A stretch of DNA of 64,000 bases, from positions 186,001 through 250,000 of the forward strand of contig NZ_BDBK01000004.1 of the NCBI RefSeq assembly GCF_001612945.1, read 5' to 3'. The notes under the pieces are model-generated. The model made no database searches, was not told the origin of the DNA, and saw only the letters and a list, made by a program, of their open reading frames with translations. Positions 61,501-64,000 of the stretch are shown here, one piece after another (within the stretch, counting starts at the first letter, position 1; every line of letters starts with the position of its first letter). Both the position numbers and the translations under genes were made by a program. The stretch is from Nocardia inohanensis NBRC 100128 (GTDB lineage: Bacteria > Actinomycetota > Actinomycetes > Mycobacteriales > Mycobacteriaceae).

Positions 61501-64000
61501 GCGGGCCTCTTCCACCCCGGCCATGCGCAGGAGGGTGTGGCGGACTTCGGGTTTGAGCGGGTCTACGGCTTGACCGTCGGGTTTGAAGAGGATGGCGTGG
61601 GTGCCGCGGGTTTCGCGGGGGACGACGGGCGGGTAGCCGTGGTCGGGACCCGCCGCCAAGTCCTTGACGACGATGTCGCCACCCTCGTTGACCAGCAGGT
61701 AGGCGTGGGCGCCCACGCCGTGTTCGTCGACTTCACCGGCGTAGCGGTCGACGACGAGGGCGGCCGCGCCCGGGCCCAGCTCCTCCAGGCGTTGCGCGAT
61801 GGCGTCGTGGTCGGCGAATTCGCGCATTCGGCCGCCGGCGCTGCCGACCAGTTCCTCGGCGGACATGCCTTCGGGGCCGACCGGGTGTTCGGGGATGCGG
61901 ATCGAATCGTTGCCGGTGATGGCGCGGAGCAGGCGCAGGGCGAGTTCGCCGCAGCGACCGCGCAGGGGGTCGCCCGCCGGTTCCGAATCCGGTTGCCGCC
62001 GGGTGGTTTCCGGCTCGTCCAGGGTGCCGGGGTGTGGGGTACTGCCGTCACCGGTGTCCGCCAGGTCCGGGCGTCGGAGGGTGTTCGATTGCGGTCGGGT
62101 GTCGTCGCCGGGCGTGGGACGGTTGTCGTCGCCAGGTGTGGGGCGGGCGTCGTCGCTGGGCGCGGGGCGGGTGTCATCGCCGGATGCGCGGCGGGTGCCG
62201 TCGCCAGGTCGTGAGGATTCGTCGGCGCGGCGGGAGCCGTCCCGCCGCTCGCCTGTCTCGCCGCGCGGGTGCGGACCGTCACCGAGGGGCGGACCGACCA
62301 GCAGGGCCGCATCCGGCTCCGGGGCAGAGTGGTCATCTCGGGTCCGCCGGGCATCCGGATCAGCCTCCGCTCGTGGCGGCGTCGAGTCGTCGCTATCTTC
62401 CCCAGCCGGACGCGTCCGCGAGCTCTCTTCAGCTCCAGAGCGCCTGGGATGCGAATTATCGTCCTGTGCAGCAAGTTCCGGCCGGCCCGCCTCGCCCTCT
62501 TCGTGCTGCGGCCGACCGCTCTCCGCTGATTCGTCGATTCGCGGAGCGCCATCGGCAGACGGAGTCTCGTCACCCACACGCCGTACCAGTGGCTCATCCC
62601 GCGCACCGGAGTCCTCCGGCTTCGACCCGAACGAGTCGTCTCGATTCGGCTGCTCCTCATCGCGCGGTCGGGTGCCGCTCTGATCAGGGTCCGCCACCGG
62701 GGACTCGTCACCCCGATCGCGACTGGACTCCCCCTCCGCGCGTTCGGGCGTGCGGTCGCCTTCCGGCCGAACCGCCGACCCATCGGCCGGCGAGCCGTCC
62801 CGAGACGGGGAGTTCTCGCGCTCACCATGTGGAAGACCCTCTGCATCCGAAGGACTTTCACCACGACGCGCGGATTCATCCGTATGCGGAGCTCCCGCTT
62901 CTTCACGACCACGCGTTCCGTCGGCCCGCGACTCGGCCTCCGACCGACCGGAATTCTCCGGCCGCTGTGCACGCTCCGCGCGTTCCTCGGACCCCGAATC
63001 CGCCTCACGCCGCCCTGATTCGTCGGCACGCGACGCCTCATCAGGCTCCCGAGTAAATTCCGAATCCACGTCGCGCCGAGGGGCATTGTCTGTCGACCCG
63101 TCGCGATCCTGACCGGAAGCCGGATCGGGCCGATCGCCGGAGCGATCCCCGCCGGTGCCCGAATCCTCACTCCGCGAGGGAGTTTCGTCCGGCCCAGGCG
63201 ATGCGCCGTCCGGCCGCGACGAGAGGTCCCCATCACGACTGGGCGACGCACCGGCACGATCCCCATCAGTGCGTGATTCCTCACTCCGCGAAGAAGTTTC
63301 GTCCAGGCCAGGCGACGCGCCGTCCGGCCGCGACGAGAGGTCCTCATTACGACTGGGCGACGCACCGGTGCGCGGAGTATCCGAACCGGGCTGCGGACGA
63401 GCGCCATCCGGGCGGGAGGAGGGCGCATCGCCGGGGCGGGAGGCGGAAGCACGTGGATCCGTGTTGGAAGATGCTGCGGTAGCGCGTGTTTCATGCGATC
63501 GCGCTTCGGGGGTGTTCGCCGTGGTCGTGCCCGATTGGCCCGGGGTCGAGGCGGAATTCGGGGCCGCGTTTACGCCGTGTTGCTGAGAAGCCGCTGCGGA
63601 GGGGCCTGCGGTGGACGCGCCCGAAGGAGAGGCTGCACCTGCCGCGGCCGGGGTGGTTCCGGGAGCTCCCGCTCCGGGGGTACCGCCGGGAGTGCTTGCG
63701 GCAGAACCGGCGCCGGAGGGACCGGTGGCACCCGCACCACCGGACGCGGCTGCGGCCGGGCTGGTCGATGGGCTCGCACCTGCGCCGGACGTGGATCCGG
63801 TGCTCGAACCACCGGACGACCCACCTGACGATGAGCCACCGCCGGAACCACCCGATCCGCCACTCGCGCTGGACGATGCCCCGCCGCCGGAAGCGCCTGA
63901 TCCGCTACTCGCGCTGGACGATGAGCCACCGCCGGAAGCTCCCGATCCGCTACTCGCACTGGACGATGCCCCACCGCCGGAAGCGCCCGATCCACCGTGC
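40573..64000 (-). CDS. Giant multidomain toxin-like protein, at least 7,809 residues (5' end beyond window)
   Basis: The frame has no stop from 64000 to 40573 and its start is outside. In protein order: Ser/Gly repeats and a polar disordered region (64000-~62000); papain-like Tox-PL domain (~61970-61530; 'RGRCGELALRLL', 'GVGAHAYLLVNEGGDIVVKDL', giving a Cys-His-Asp set); 30-bp repeats; three zincin domains (~60850-58440) each with HELGHA and a downstream EALAEAFAD Glu, like anthrax lethal factor; short D-x-x-TV motifs; three mega-repeats (~57640-42100); Pro-Gln tract; and an isolated C-terminal domain (~40990-40573, 'LLLRSHSGFGEFATLD'). Followed by a small helical gene, the immunity-like gene and ESX partners. 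Function of the mega-repeats unknown; scaffold or delivery is a guess. Confidence 0.7.
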   Translation of the reverse strand, partial: HGGSGASGGGASSSASSGSGASGGGSSSSASSGSGASGGGASSSASGGSGGSGGGSSSGGSSGGSSTGSTSGAGASPSTSPAAAASGGAGATGPSGAGSAASTPGGTPGAGAPGTTPAAAGAASPSGASTAGPSAAASQQHGVNAAPNSASTPGQSGTTTANTPEARSHETRATAASSNTDPRASASRPGDAPSSRPDGARPQPGSDTPRTGASPSRNEDLSSRPDGASPGLDETSSRSEESRTDGDRAGASPSRDGDLSSRPDGASPGPDETPSRSEDSGTGGDRSGDRPDPASGQDRDGSTDNAPRRDVDSEFTREPDEASRADESGRREADSGSEERAERAQRPENSGRSEAESRADGTRGREEAGAPHTDESARRGESPSDAEGLPHGERENSPSRDGSPADGSAVRPEGDRTPERAEGESSRDRGDESPVADPDQSGTRPRDEEQPNRDDSFGSKPEDSGARDEPLVRRVGDETPSADGAPRIDESAESGRPQHEEGEAGRPELAAQDDNSHPRRSGAEESSRTRPAGEDSDDSTPPRAEADPDARRTRDDHSAPEPDAALLVGPPLGDGPHPRGETGERRDGSRRADESSRPGDGTRRASGDDTRPAPSDDARPTPGDDNRPTPGDDTRPQSNTLRRPDLADTGDGSTPHPGTLDEPETTRRQPDSEPAGDPLRGRCGELALRLLRAITGNDSIRIPEHPVGPEGMSAEELVGSAGGRMREFADHDAIAQRLEELGPGAAALVVDRYAGEVDEHGVGAHAYLLVNEGGDIVVKDLAAGPDHGYPPVVPRETRGTHAILFKPDGQAVDPLKPEVRHTLLRMAGVEEARDRTPTPGQDEDEESTPDDLPPSSDHTDDHTPPAADDADDRVSGGDDADDRVSGGDDADDRVSGGDDADDRVSGGDDADDRVSGGDDADDRVSGGDDADDRVPGDAGAQRKPTLGEEDANTPEIDDSQSPTRRGDEESPQTPVADDEFRRTRGERRPEDELRLAASEPAPPERSAVEPAGADTPQPKDAPETTDQADDSTPPDAAPEQGDWSPRPDDAWAPLDRDGIVDRLVDRWGFREINGFDRVADVEVLREFARAVDDVMAEHSGLMDVRVLEVGPTVHQNAYAEATPGTDANGRHYTEKIVLSEAWANDPETFRQATMGDEAVNFHVPNSGARPIHSVIVHELGHAVDFSGQMRARDDIDDALLNRYKQLYGENPVLAEYDAWIQRMSDYSFEEGTPWIDAPEALAEAFADVLLNGDNASEPARALYELLTSTALDEQGPGATPDHTTPEAHAPPKNAGPQPDIAAARPRASEPEGPEFFDGSDWTHDASSHRAESDGPEFFDGADWKSETPEAGPPQPDWSPRPDDSWSHLDADGVVDRLKAEFGFQDVLGFDSARIDPEVMREFARAVEDVLADHGAHIDRGILEIGETVNRGAYAEAVPAYDANGRLITQRIVLSAEWAANPQGFHASTQSDEHAHFFVPNSGLRPIYSTIVHELGHAVDFTGQFRARGDIEVELSRYFAEANPGEDRTLLEYLTWVSDGMSNYSFRGDGSINRPEALAEAFADVLLNGEHASRPSRVLYDLMTARATEARAELAEPGGHDSTPSQDDGEHPPGERNSMLTPPEPAEPWDAPDPRLPVDEWSAMDRDTVAAELRSRWNVEVGGFDLRYSTDVLREYARAVDDVFTRFPHLADTVTRFEIESLLDHPTSLAVAESSPDAHGHWRTDRIVLNGLWAGDPAGMAGQAHQDEARGYHVPGSAERPVYSAIVHELGHALDTAGQRQSRDGTLEALADRFAELHGSRDENEVADWIGELTGYSFENGRLDVPEALAEAFADVMLNGDNASAPAKVLYDRLVAHADPAADHPGPRPHPDSPSEPPVREHSRPSEPEPGEPDPSRSTPEQRSEPVDPATHPDPASTGDGQPPHEPPPAPGNPEPTGGDSEWLRRQRAIQADWNAQMRDRHAQFLWEIAELQPEGTPARRMAEFEAESAEILAHMEWQLADFRWEGLGGRPDPSPPVHDPDATTVPVQHPAQGENAVPVHDPNADTVPLNRDPQNGGGPVHDPDADTVPVSREPQPESAAPVHDPNARTVELPVVHPEAGAQAVVVDEGAGTPEPGPAQPALASDALFAVANFLRVADVSGAGQPTPEMRAHARALSDALGLDPVLRRHPDPLVALREVAEIARARGAFGDPEQNRAPRAMNSEELRPLTAAERYGTEEFWRTEVPPEQLHAIDAEHRALGLDERLTRAELEEQRRRAEESTRELPAPPHEPDIAPDEQRHESESAPGEQRSEPHAVGAEERREPGSDTGGQRHEGESKTPRRGMEPWAEPDSRAAREERRVLGLDQLRQEIADRLGLRPEELTRDRLPEIAGELQYRNVLRAGAVEALAAAIAHHDQAGDPDARARAARDRDDWARLLGVDPELVRPGADHDTVLNDLRAETVRRAGDITDLVAAAFHDPDPATGHRLVLEADGQRVHVRVTTDSDGHPHAEMVRRPDLPSPARPETERPQPGRLRRALRKILEGFRPFTPKYPSGSGKDKEGQVELTHLFGDVAHIDVLAEIGDDWNPVRILKEVAGILQVRERMPVLRLLTGRIADISPDALPMRTRDGGEYQPWYTEADPRLRAEVEDSMRVGGFMTEADYAALPKPEPEPEAPQSEEPPAPRFGPDVPESVVDAIATRDAALDELVRLANRDGIQLADGNPETLRRAVNEQIYRLMRRAGGIEALRDAAQRYNDEDARVPFRPVAINDKNPLGRFARAAFEVEQGEIQQRKADRRRELDGAAPDDPDLAYRPRDPRPTAMDFEGVNNGGESARHFDDMGGDAPEYLDGKFFEDALRRDQILEERSNWAQLLDVDLADLRPDDLAHTIGDLRMEVRDSADRLSEFSAAVDEFLRAQDEAQARTDDFNEITSRRWLEENGGVPVEPGIGVRPGDHPGDPNHLVVIRGDVDHDQALADTLARRPDLADLVNSGALRVDYRVMAVQPDGIAVVAVDSPHARLERPVLDGRETPLLMLRNGEEPWRVVAAHPETTVPQPESPPNTEPAAPRDPDVVRAERNEAAARLSAYLMDLGPDRLADTIAALRQDNALRAAQIEGMADFIRSSDAIDNFHDLDRVLQNLAHRLGLDPHTLTPEALATAMADPAVRVARRAQAVGDLLDYAKLLRDNVSSDTVLRARDQLAERLGVRPEELYAHKHVKDRDDPAELIAYEPDPKSTDPKAVLDAINNLLYRSQERPELIAALAEYAATLSGLDPFREGLRLEMDRDPRVADGELPIHDGNAPEILRALRTEFVGEPPIAPDLSQSSNVWSRLLGIDLEDIGRSAEIYRDQAKGLHDRMTPAQFEQVLRTMRASDPATAYTEYRDGREPGQRAFSPEQLAEIVDRVRNKRYSDIYDVYRDGKIEKHERLKVKDLAAVIDTLREEVAARARDIDALERLAGEHNRLTTPPEPQAPPRSREQLLTDLAAARHEFELARDGRDYAVGRMYLEHNRAIADGDLTPERLPGTADYLETRNAREAGTLPGNEQRIQDLRDAAAEYTRAQQRVAELDAALRADLAAAAGSDETPVDVMRREVESARADLEALLAAEPGRWPGDVDRVIAAVDRMTAMPLDQGEVWTPELVPVRDAVHRLRLAEEFLSRFSDEDLAITRDNEPAHVRLEREIHYAREDLALLEAARDAAATGLPVTPDQLTRDGIAAIREEIGDPYRPRLSPTDRGRLDLATAAERYLDAQDRLARLETDQRQLTDLAAAQSDTPATVADRVLTAAHDALDAALTELHDRTGIRLTESDFTPENYGDTLLDLSNRLIPDPSEAPTLRLDPVDPSEAPTLRLDPVDPSEAPTVRLAPDGKPLDLTLPHEPTVVATPTVRVPDGSDAPTVELDNGRPAQLLRNLRDAAENLHRAAEFASWVGEHLTGDSENPATGDSDPGDPTGGKPTGPTEPKHPGSPTGTTLPIGDQSATSGSQPHQQSGSTDDQAAGSRQQSESTTRSGDDPNAESGAQQQHSQTNESAEHGGWTRLGPPDIHVPADSAAAQRISDLAGQAHTARQSMDAARTRLQELARHVGIDPTGLDIADLQQLYKPAHAAELQRLNDLIARTDVPPEEMVQHFRDKKAAQAAYPELLREGIEAEREHRKFLQADRLAEQSAAEATALATASILDAATDQIHRPGVGITTDPRAVHVVTPHPDPTGYLRPGEAESLSAQGIPVHYRQVEVTPDGTILVHTLIPPSGPATPAVATPPQSPGGPGAQPPHGPATPHSTPEEPNPSEQPTGRNASEREETSTPAAGGAGKPPSDGGPKTPLSSEPDDPDGSGQRGPGEPEKPSGTPGGAEAPLPVASEPEIGDRAVVEPDSGERVPYSGDGDPLPEALRPVRDFVAELEPQAGVARSAEEQARAQRLLEALGLGEAFARHPDPMGVVQEIAEMARARGHFGDPETGEPARPMREAADFAPLTAEERYGQEEYWRTEADPDQVRAMEAELERLGIADRLARAGELEDAARRAAGAEPHEVNTSRQRDDQAADRPRAMGLEELRERLADRIGLSEADRSPERVAEVGGRRQFENLLRAGAIEAMADAAARHDAAADPEHRAQHAAVRDDWARLLGVEPERLTAAHRDATLAELRAENVRSAEDVADLLASDRRDPHTADHRVVLEADGERVHVRLTEDADGTWRAEAVDRPDAARPAPRTEPEAPRASLAARLWQAFKSGFTGHTPKYPSGSGNDSKGQTALVHGLGELLHDPDLTDLKDKFNPARILKETATLWKARERLPLVKFLTRRVADPASPAVPMHTRDGDEYQPWRSEVAPHRLAAIDAELRRAGLAEHDGTADTPEPAAAQPDSTPRQLPADNAEAGAPDRTLAAEPVVRGDVADSALPPEVTNALADREHALRELLEVARRQGLSIPDADPETLSRLVDEQAYLNLRRAGVIEALQLASQRYNEEHALIPYSDEVSFFDNDPLGRFLKEVARAQGDPTTILDWEGVNNGGEPGRDWGDLSYTDQPGRDDGLKAFLENALRRDQIRDERSGWAQMLGIGLEELTPERLAHTLSELRMSVRDGSDDVAEFRQAVDDYLRADDEAHSRAHDFTLGLGRDWILAHGGTMIEPGVGIRPGENPGDAPHLVVIDGQPGHYDTLARTLAAHPELGERLNSDALHLDLRLVEVDEHGNPLIHELETPRVRQIDEIVDGRRLTATLLSDDGERWRVLQDPGTPPPSEIDALTADLADRTPDDLRTARDELADRLAVYRMDLSPEQLAGTIAQLRHENALQAAQIEGMTDFIRTSDAIDNFHDLDRLRNRLANQLGVDPGELTPQRVAEVLSDPSVPKVRRLDQLKALADYANQLGGLDKKVTDAARNLLAQRLDIDAEQLYPRRYDKQLTGYGPQDKGISGSSMLAALADIVHRPGETANLRTALTEYLNTLGALDPFTDGLRYDPATDPRAVDGELAVHDPSGPAFLRGFAAADELIGAAHSIDDPAHSAGVWSRLLGLDLSDATPEQWADIYEKYRDGKIEKHETLTPDQLAAEVTRMREEVLNRAADIEALARIAEAYNRQSAPEPAPPADPRSAARELDSARADLVTARTRADIALANLPVAPERPAPGTGAEPSRPITHSDLSPRRLPGTLEHLANLPMAEGLVSSQQDRLDALRTAAEGLHAAENRSRAAESGFEAALLADARPDEAPLDTLRRGREEATAALDAAMRGLPVDHTELTPERLRETIDELSTRALPIDQQQPWHDRVEQLREAATRTHLVDELIARHEADQAGVDRRLPRESPPRNPEDPGPDDVGPAPVDPNDPKNPDSGPTSAPAPGEDSGDAGANRHTPTENAGAEPNTVPLPEAEPPAVDTGDPLPEQLRSIREFVRNLLPEAGVPRSPEELAYAHRLVEALGLTDAMVRHTDPISVLREVAEIARARGHFGDPDLGERATPMRHPADFEPLSVRERYGEEEFWRTEADPEQVRAMEAELEALGLTDRMAAAAIEEAGRSALEGGPNGTDPTPPQHPGASSPTRTHSETGALEHPGTPNRAEGDEPGRPGDPAPRARGLDDIRRALAERLGLPESDPSPRRVAEEAGQRQLEHLLRAGAIEAMAEAAVRHDAESDAELAAQHAAVRDEWARLLEVDPERLTAEHRDSTLAKLRGETLHGAADVADLLALDRRDPNTPEHRAVIDTDGDRLHIRLTEGPDGVWRADLTTRPEPAAPVPPAKPEKPRGSLVQRLWAALRDGFTGHTPKYPSGSTIDSKNMSMMVWQAGFVFDLDNFTHIGDKFNPPRILKELATLWQSRERLPGFRALTRRVREGMSEDIAMLTPDGDEYAPWRSEVDPHTLAAADADLRFAGLAERNGVPPEGAGAQPDPAQHVLGHEPATTPDPSPEPLVEGASDEHLPQEVTAALAARDRALSELLEAARRAGIRISDVDPSALTGTADERNYLTMRRAAAIEALADAAQRYNEEDALFPYSSEVSYFDNDPLGRLAREVAVGSGESIHVRRMLEWQGINNGGEPGRAFGDLSGSDEPGRDQGRKEFLEGALRREQIRDERSGWAQILEVDLADLSADRLAHTLSELRTGVRDTVDSTADFTRAVDEYVRADAEAHTRTADFAAGLARDWVHDNGGAMIDRGIALLPGAPGSTPALLVIDGQLDHRRMLTRALAAHPELAALVNSGALQPDFRLVGMDDQGRTLVRELETPRVRHVDDIVDGRRLTATLFQTDGSWEMRQDLDPPRSEIDRLTDDLGDRGTDELRAAREELADRLSVYLMDLDPSQFAGTIDVLRHENALRAAQIEGMADYVRTIDALDNFNDLNRMRGRLAEQLGLEPDQLTPRRVAEVLADPKVAEVRRLDQLKALADYAKRLSAIDQSVTDAARDLLAQRLGLPGEDLWPRQYDKKLEYGPQDKGISGSSMRSALVDIVYRPGEAEPLRAALTEYLTTLGDLDPFTTGLRHDPAADPRVLTGEMRIFDADAPAFLRGFIAADQLIGEPHTSDDPSRSAGVWTRLLGVDLTDADPARYAEVYEKYRDGKLDPHERLTPDLIDAEITRMREEVLSRAADIEALARIGAEYNDRLAGAPEAPRSPEGLTPAQLEAAVLADARPGETPLEAITRARDEAAADLEAAMRGLPVDRSELTPDRVRETIDELAARTLPVDQQQAWHDRMLRLREAALRTHLVDEVIARHEAAPGDEVHAVESPQEPARRESAAATIDNPHTDAELARDAAREQLRRAIRTLHDVTGLRTDESSLTPDLLADTMDYLQSRTIRMDQGDPGAAFEGLRTAAENLHHAQAFADFVKQHIPRDGDDPDPGSPDGLPAGDGPGTPPTTSPAETPAPSADTPTVRAKSDDEAPPVPVEPSQPDDAAPEVNSREPDAAEPEGDRAETDEPQPDDPDRRDEPGPRRELPQWRPNWRSHLPHLPHDFDPEFPEYVPEPSKQPAPWALPPEQSPPQPQPQPQPQPQPQPQPQPHVPPVTPQPHVPQPSVPSMPSVPSIPSVPSIPAVPSLPPTGPTWPGGDWPPNVPQPPVIDWPNVPGWPGSSQPDLPGSSLPSVPSLPDGTSPSNGGAGHGGSSETGSPAGPASGTGHPAAPQPYTPWEKPGGSGAGAGNGGTPNAHGPNGSQAPEPTETTTPAPGGDGSGGSGANTASPAGSPMMGSPGAPGANGNGNGGNGSRPGSRFPRAAAPANSGRLLLRSHSGFGEFATLDPATGELSSVPNSMGAMAGIYDRLDGVPVMFYRDRQLGLVLRIQDMVIPVDRLGADAYWERNGQGLHRLLVSVAGNPQCELRYRALPADADLGLLIRDVLADPVRRGSIFG
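41614..41670 (-). repeat. Hexanucleotide (TGGCTG) tract encoding Pro-Gln dipeptides
   Basis: About 9.5 uninterrupted copies of the 6-bp unit within the Pro-rich linker of the giant protein. Copy-number change would add or remove one Pro-Gln without shifting the frame. Confidence 0.85.
42100..57640 (-). repeat. Three protein-level mega-repeats in the giant gene
   Basis: Approximate bounds: module 1 57640-51300, module 2 50905-46690, module 3 46440-42100. Each runs through the same ordered landmarks: '(H/T)PDP(I/L/M)xx(L/V)' then 'EIARARGxFGDP', 'ERYGxEE(F/Y)WRTE', 'TPKYPSGS', 'N(N)GGE', 'RDxxxxERSxWAQ(M/L/I)L', 'YRDGK(I/L)xxHE' and a closing 'AAxxLHxA' helix. TPKYPSGS-to-NNGGE spacing is about 800-835 bp in all three. 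Modules 2 and 3 are closer to each other than to module 1. No known fold recognised; mostly helical. Confidence 0.75.
58440..60870 (-). repeat. Three tandem zincin (lethal-factor-like) modules in the giant gene
   Basis: Modules at about 60850-60190, 59905-59250 and 59080-58440. Each has 'IVHELGHA(V/L)D' (near 60465, 59515 and 58690), a GQ-x-x-(A/S)R continuation, a tyrosine-containing 'YSF' segment and 'PEALAEAFADV(L/M)LNG', providing the HExxH plus distal Glu of gluzincins. Anthrax lethal factor reads HEFGHAVD followed by NEAEFFAEAF. All three copies keep His-His-Glu and the catalytic Glu. Confidence 0.75.
61208..61399 (-). repeat. Six-and-a-half 30-bp coding repeats
   Basis: Near-identical units starting at 61208 and every 30 bp to 61387, then a partial unit. 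They encode the acidic decapeptide DDADDRVSGG between the Tox-PL and zincin regions. No spacers, so not a CRISPR array. Confidence 0.85.
63854..63988 (-). repeat. Three 45-bp Gly/Ser/Ala coding repeats
   Basis: Units start at 63854, 63899 and 63944, each opening GATCCGC(C/T)ACTCGC. They encode a 15-residue Gly/Ser/Ala spacer near the window edge in the giant gene, and the frame continues past base 64000. Confidence 0.7.

Noticed and set aside
63067..63069. GTG at 63069 as the start of the giant gene
   Set aside because: The frame remains open, with consistent Ser/Asp/Gly-rich codons, from 63070 to the window edge. It has no ribosome site and is only the first possible start inside the window.
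1..64000. tRNA, rRNA, riboswitch or other structured RNA
   Set aside because: No candidate cloverleaf or known RNA consensus was recognised; intergenic gaps are short apart from 17572-18039.

Overview
The window looks like an accessory region of a high-GC mycolic-acid actinobacterium, most likely Nocardia or a close relative. The evidence is PE-like, PPE-like, EspG, EspC-like and WXG100 proteins occurring together, GC near 70% in most coding DNA, and frequent GTG starts behind GGAGG-type ribosome sites. It is a type VII (ESX) secretion substrate and toxin locus. No ESX machinery gene (EccB/C/D/E, MycP, EspI-type ATPase), transposase, tRNA or rRNA was seen.

Layout. 1-3199 (minus): PPE-like (cut by the edge), PE-like, an Ala/Gly-rich secreted-type protein, an EspC-like protein and two YbaB-fold proteins. 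3346-8506 (plus): two paralogous membrane-anchored proteins, an EspB-like protein, EspG, and an immunity-like protein. 8618-17571 (plus): WXG100, YbaB, a 2,495-residue toxin and a putative immunity gene. 17572-24445: an island of small immunity-like genes, two broken remnants and an Scr1-type HTH/DUF397 pair. 24038-26124 (minus): a lipoprotein with a deaminase-like C terminus and a small partner. 26213-33557: two divergent pairs, each a zinc-ribbon protein (minus) facing ESX substrates (plus); the plus side comprises WXG100, YbaB and an 1,800-residue toxin. 33588-64000 (minus): a second copy of the PE/secreted/EspC/YbaB-like/EspG/EspB-like/immunity-like set, headed by one frame that stays open for at least 7,809 codons and leaves the window.

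How the parts fit. The WXG100, PE, PPE and EspC-like proteins are the usual small helical partners of ESX export, and EspG is the PE/PPE chaperone. The two large toxins start with a CpnT-like WXG100-like domain and carry effector domains behind disordered linkers. Both contain a domain matching the ExoY / edema-factor class of nucleotidyl cyclase toxins. Toxin 1 also has three 245-residue RelA/SpoT-synthetase-like repeats and a separate C-terminal tip facing an overlapping immunity gene. The giant protein carries a papain-like (Tox-PL) domain, three HELGHA zincin domains resembling anthrax lethal factor, and three mega-repeats of about 4-5 kb. Cyclase and lethal-factor-like modules therefore sit within one ESX substrate locus; I judge this the most unusual content of the window. 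All domain calls are from reading motifs by eye; none was confirmed by a profile search.
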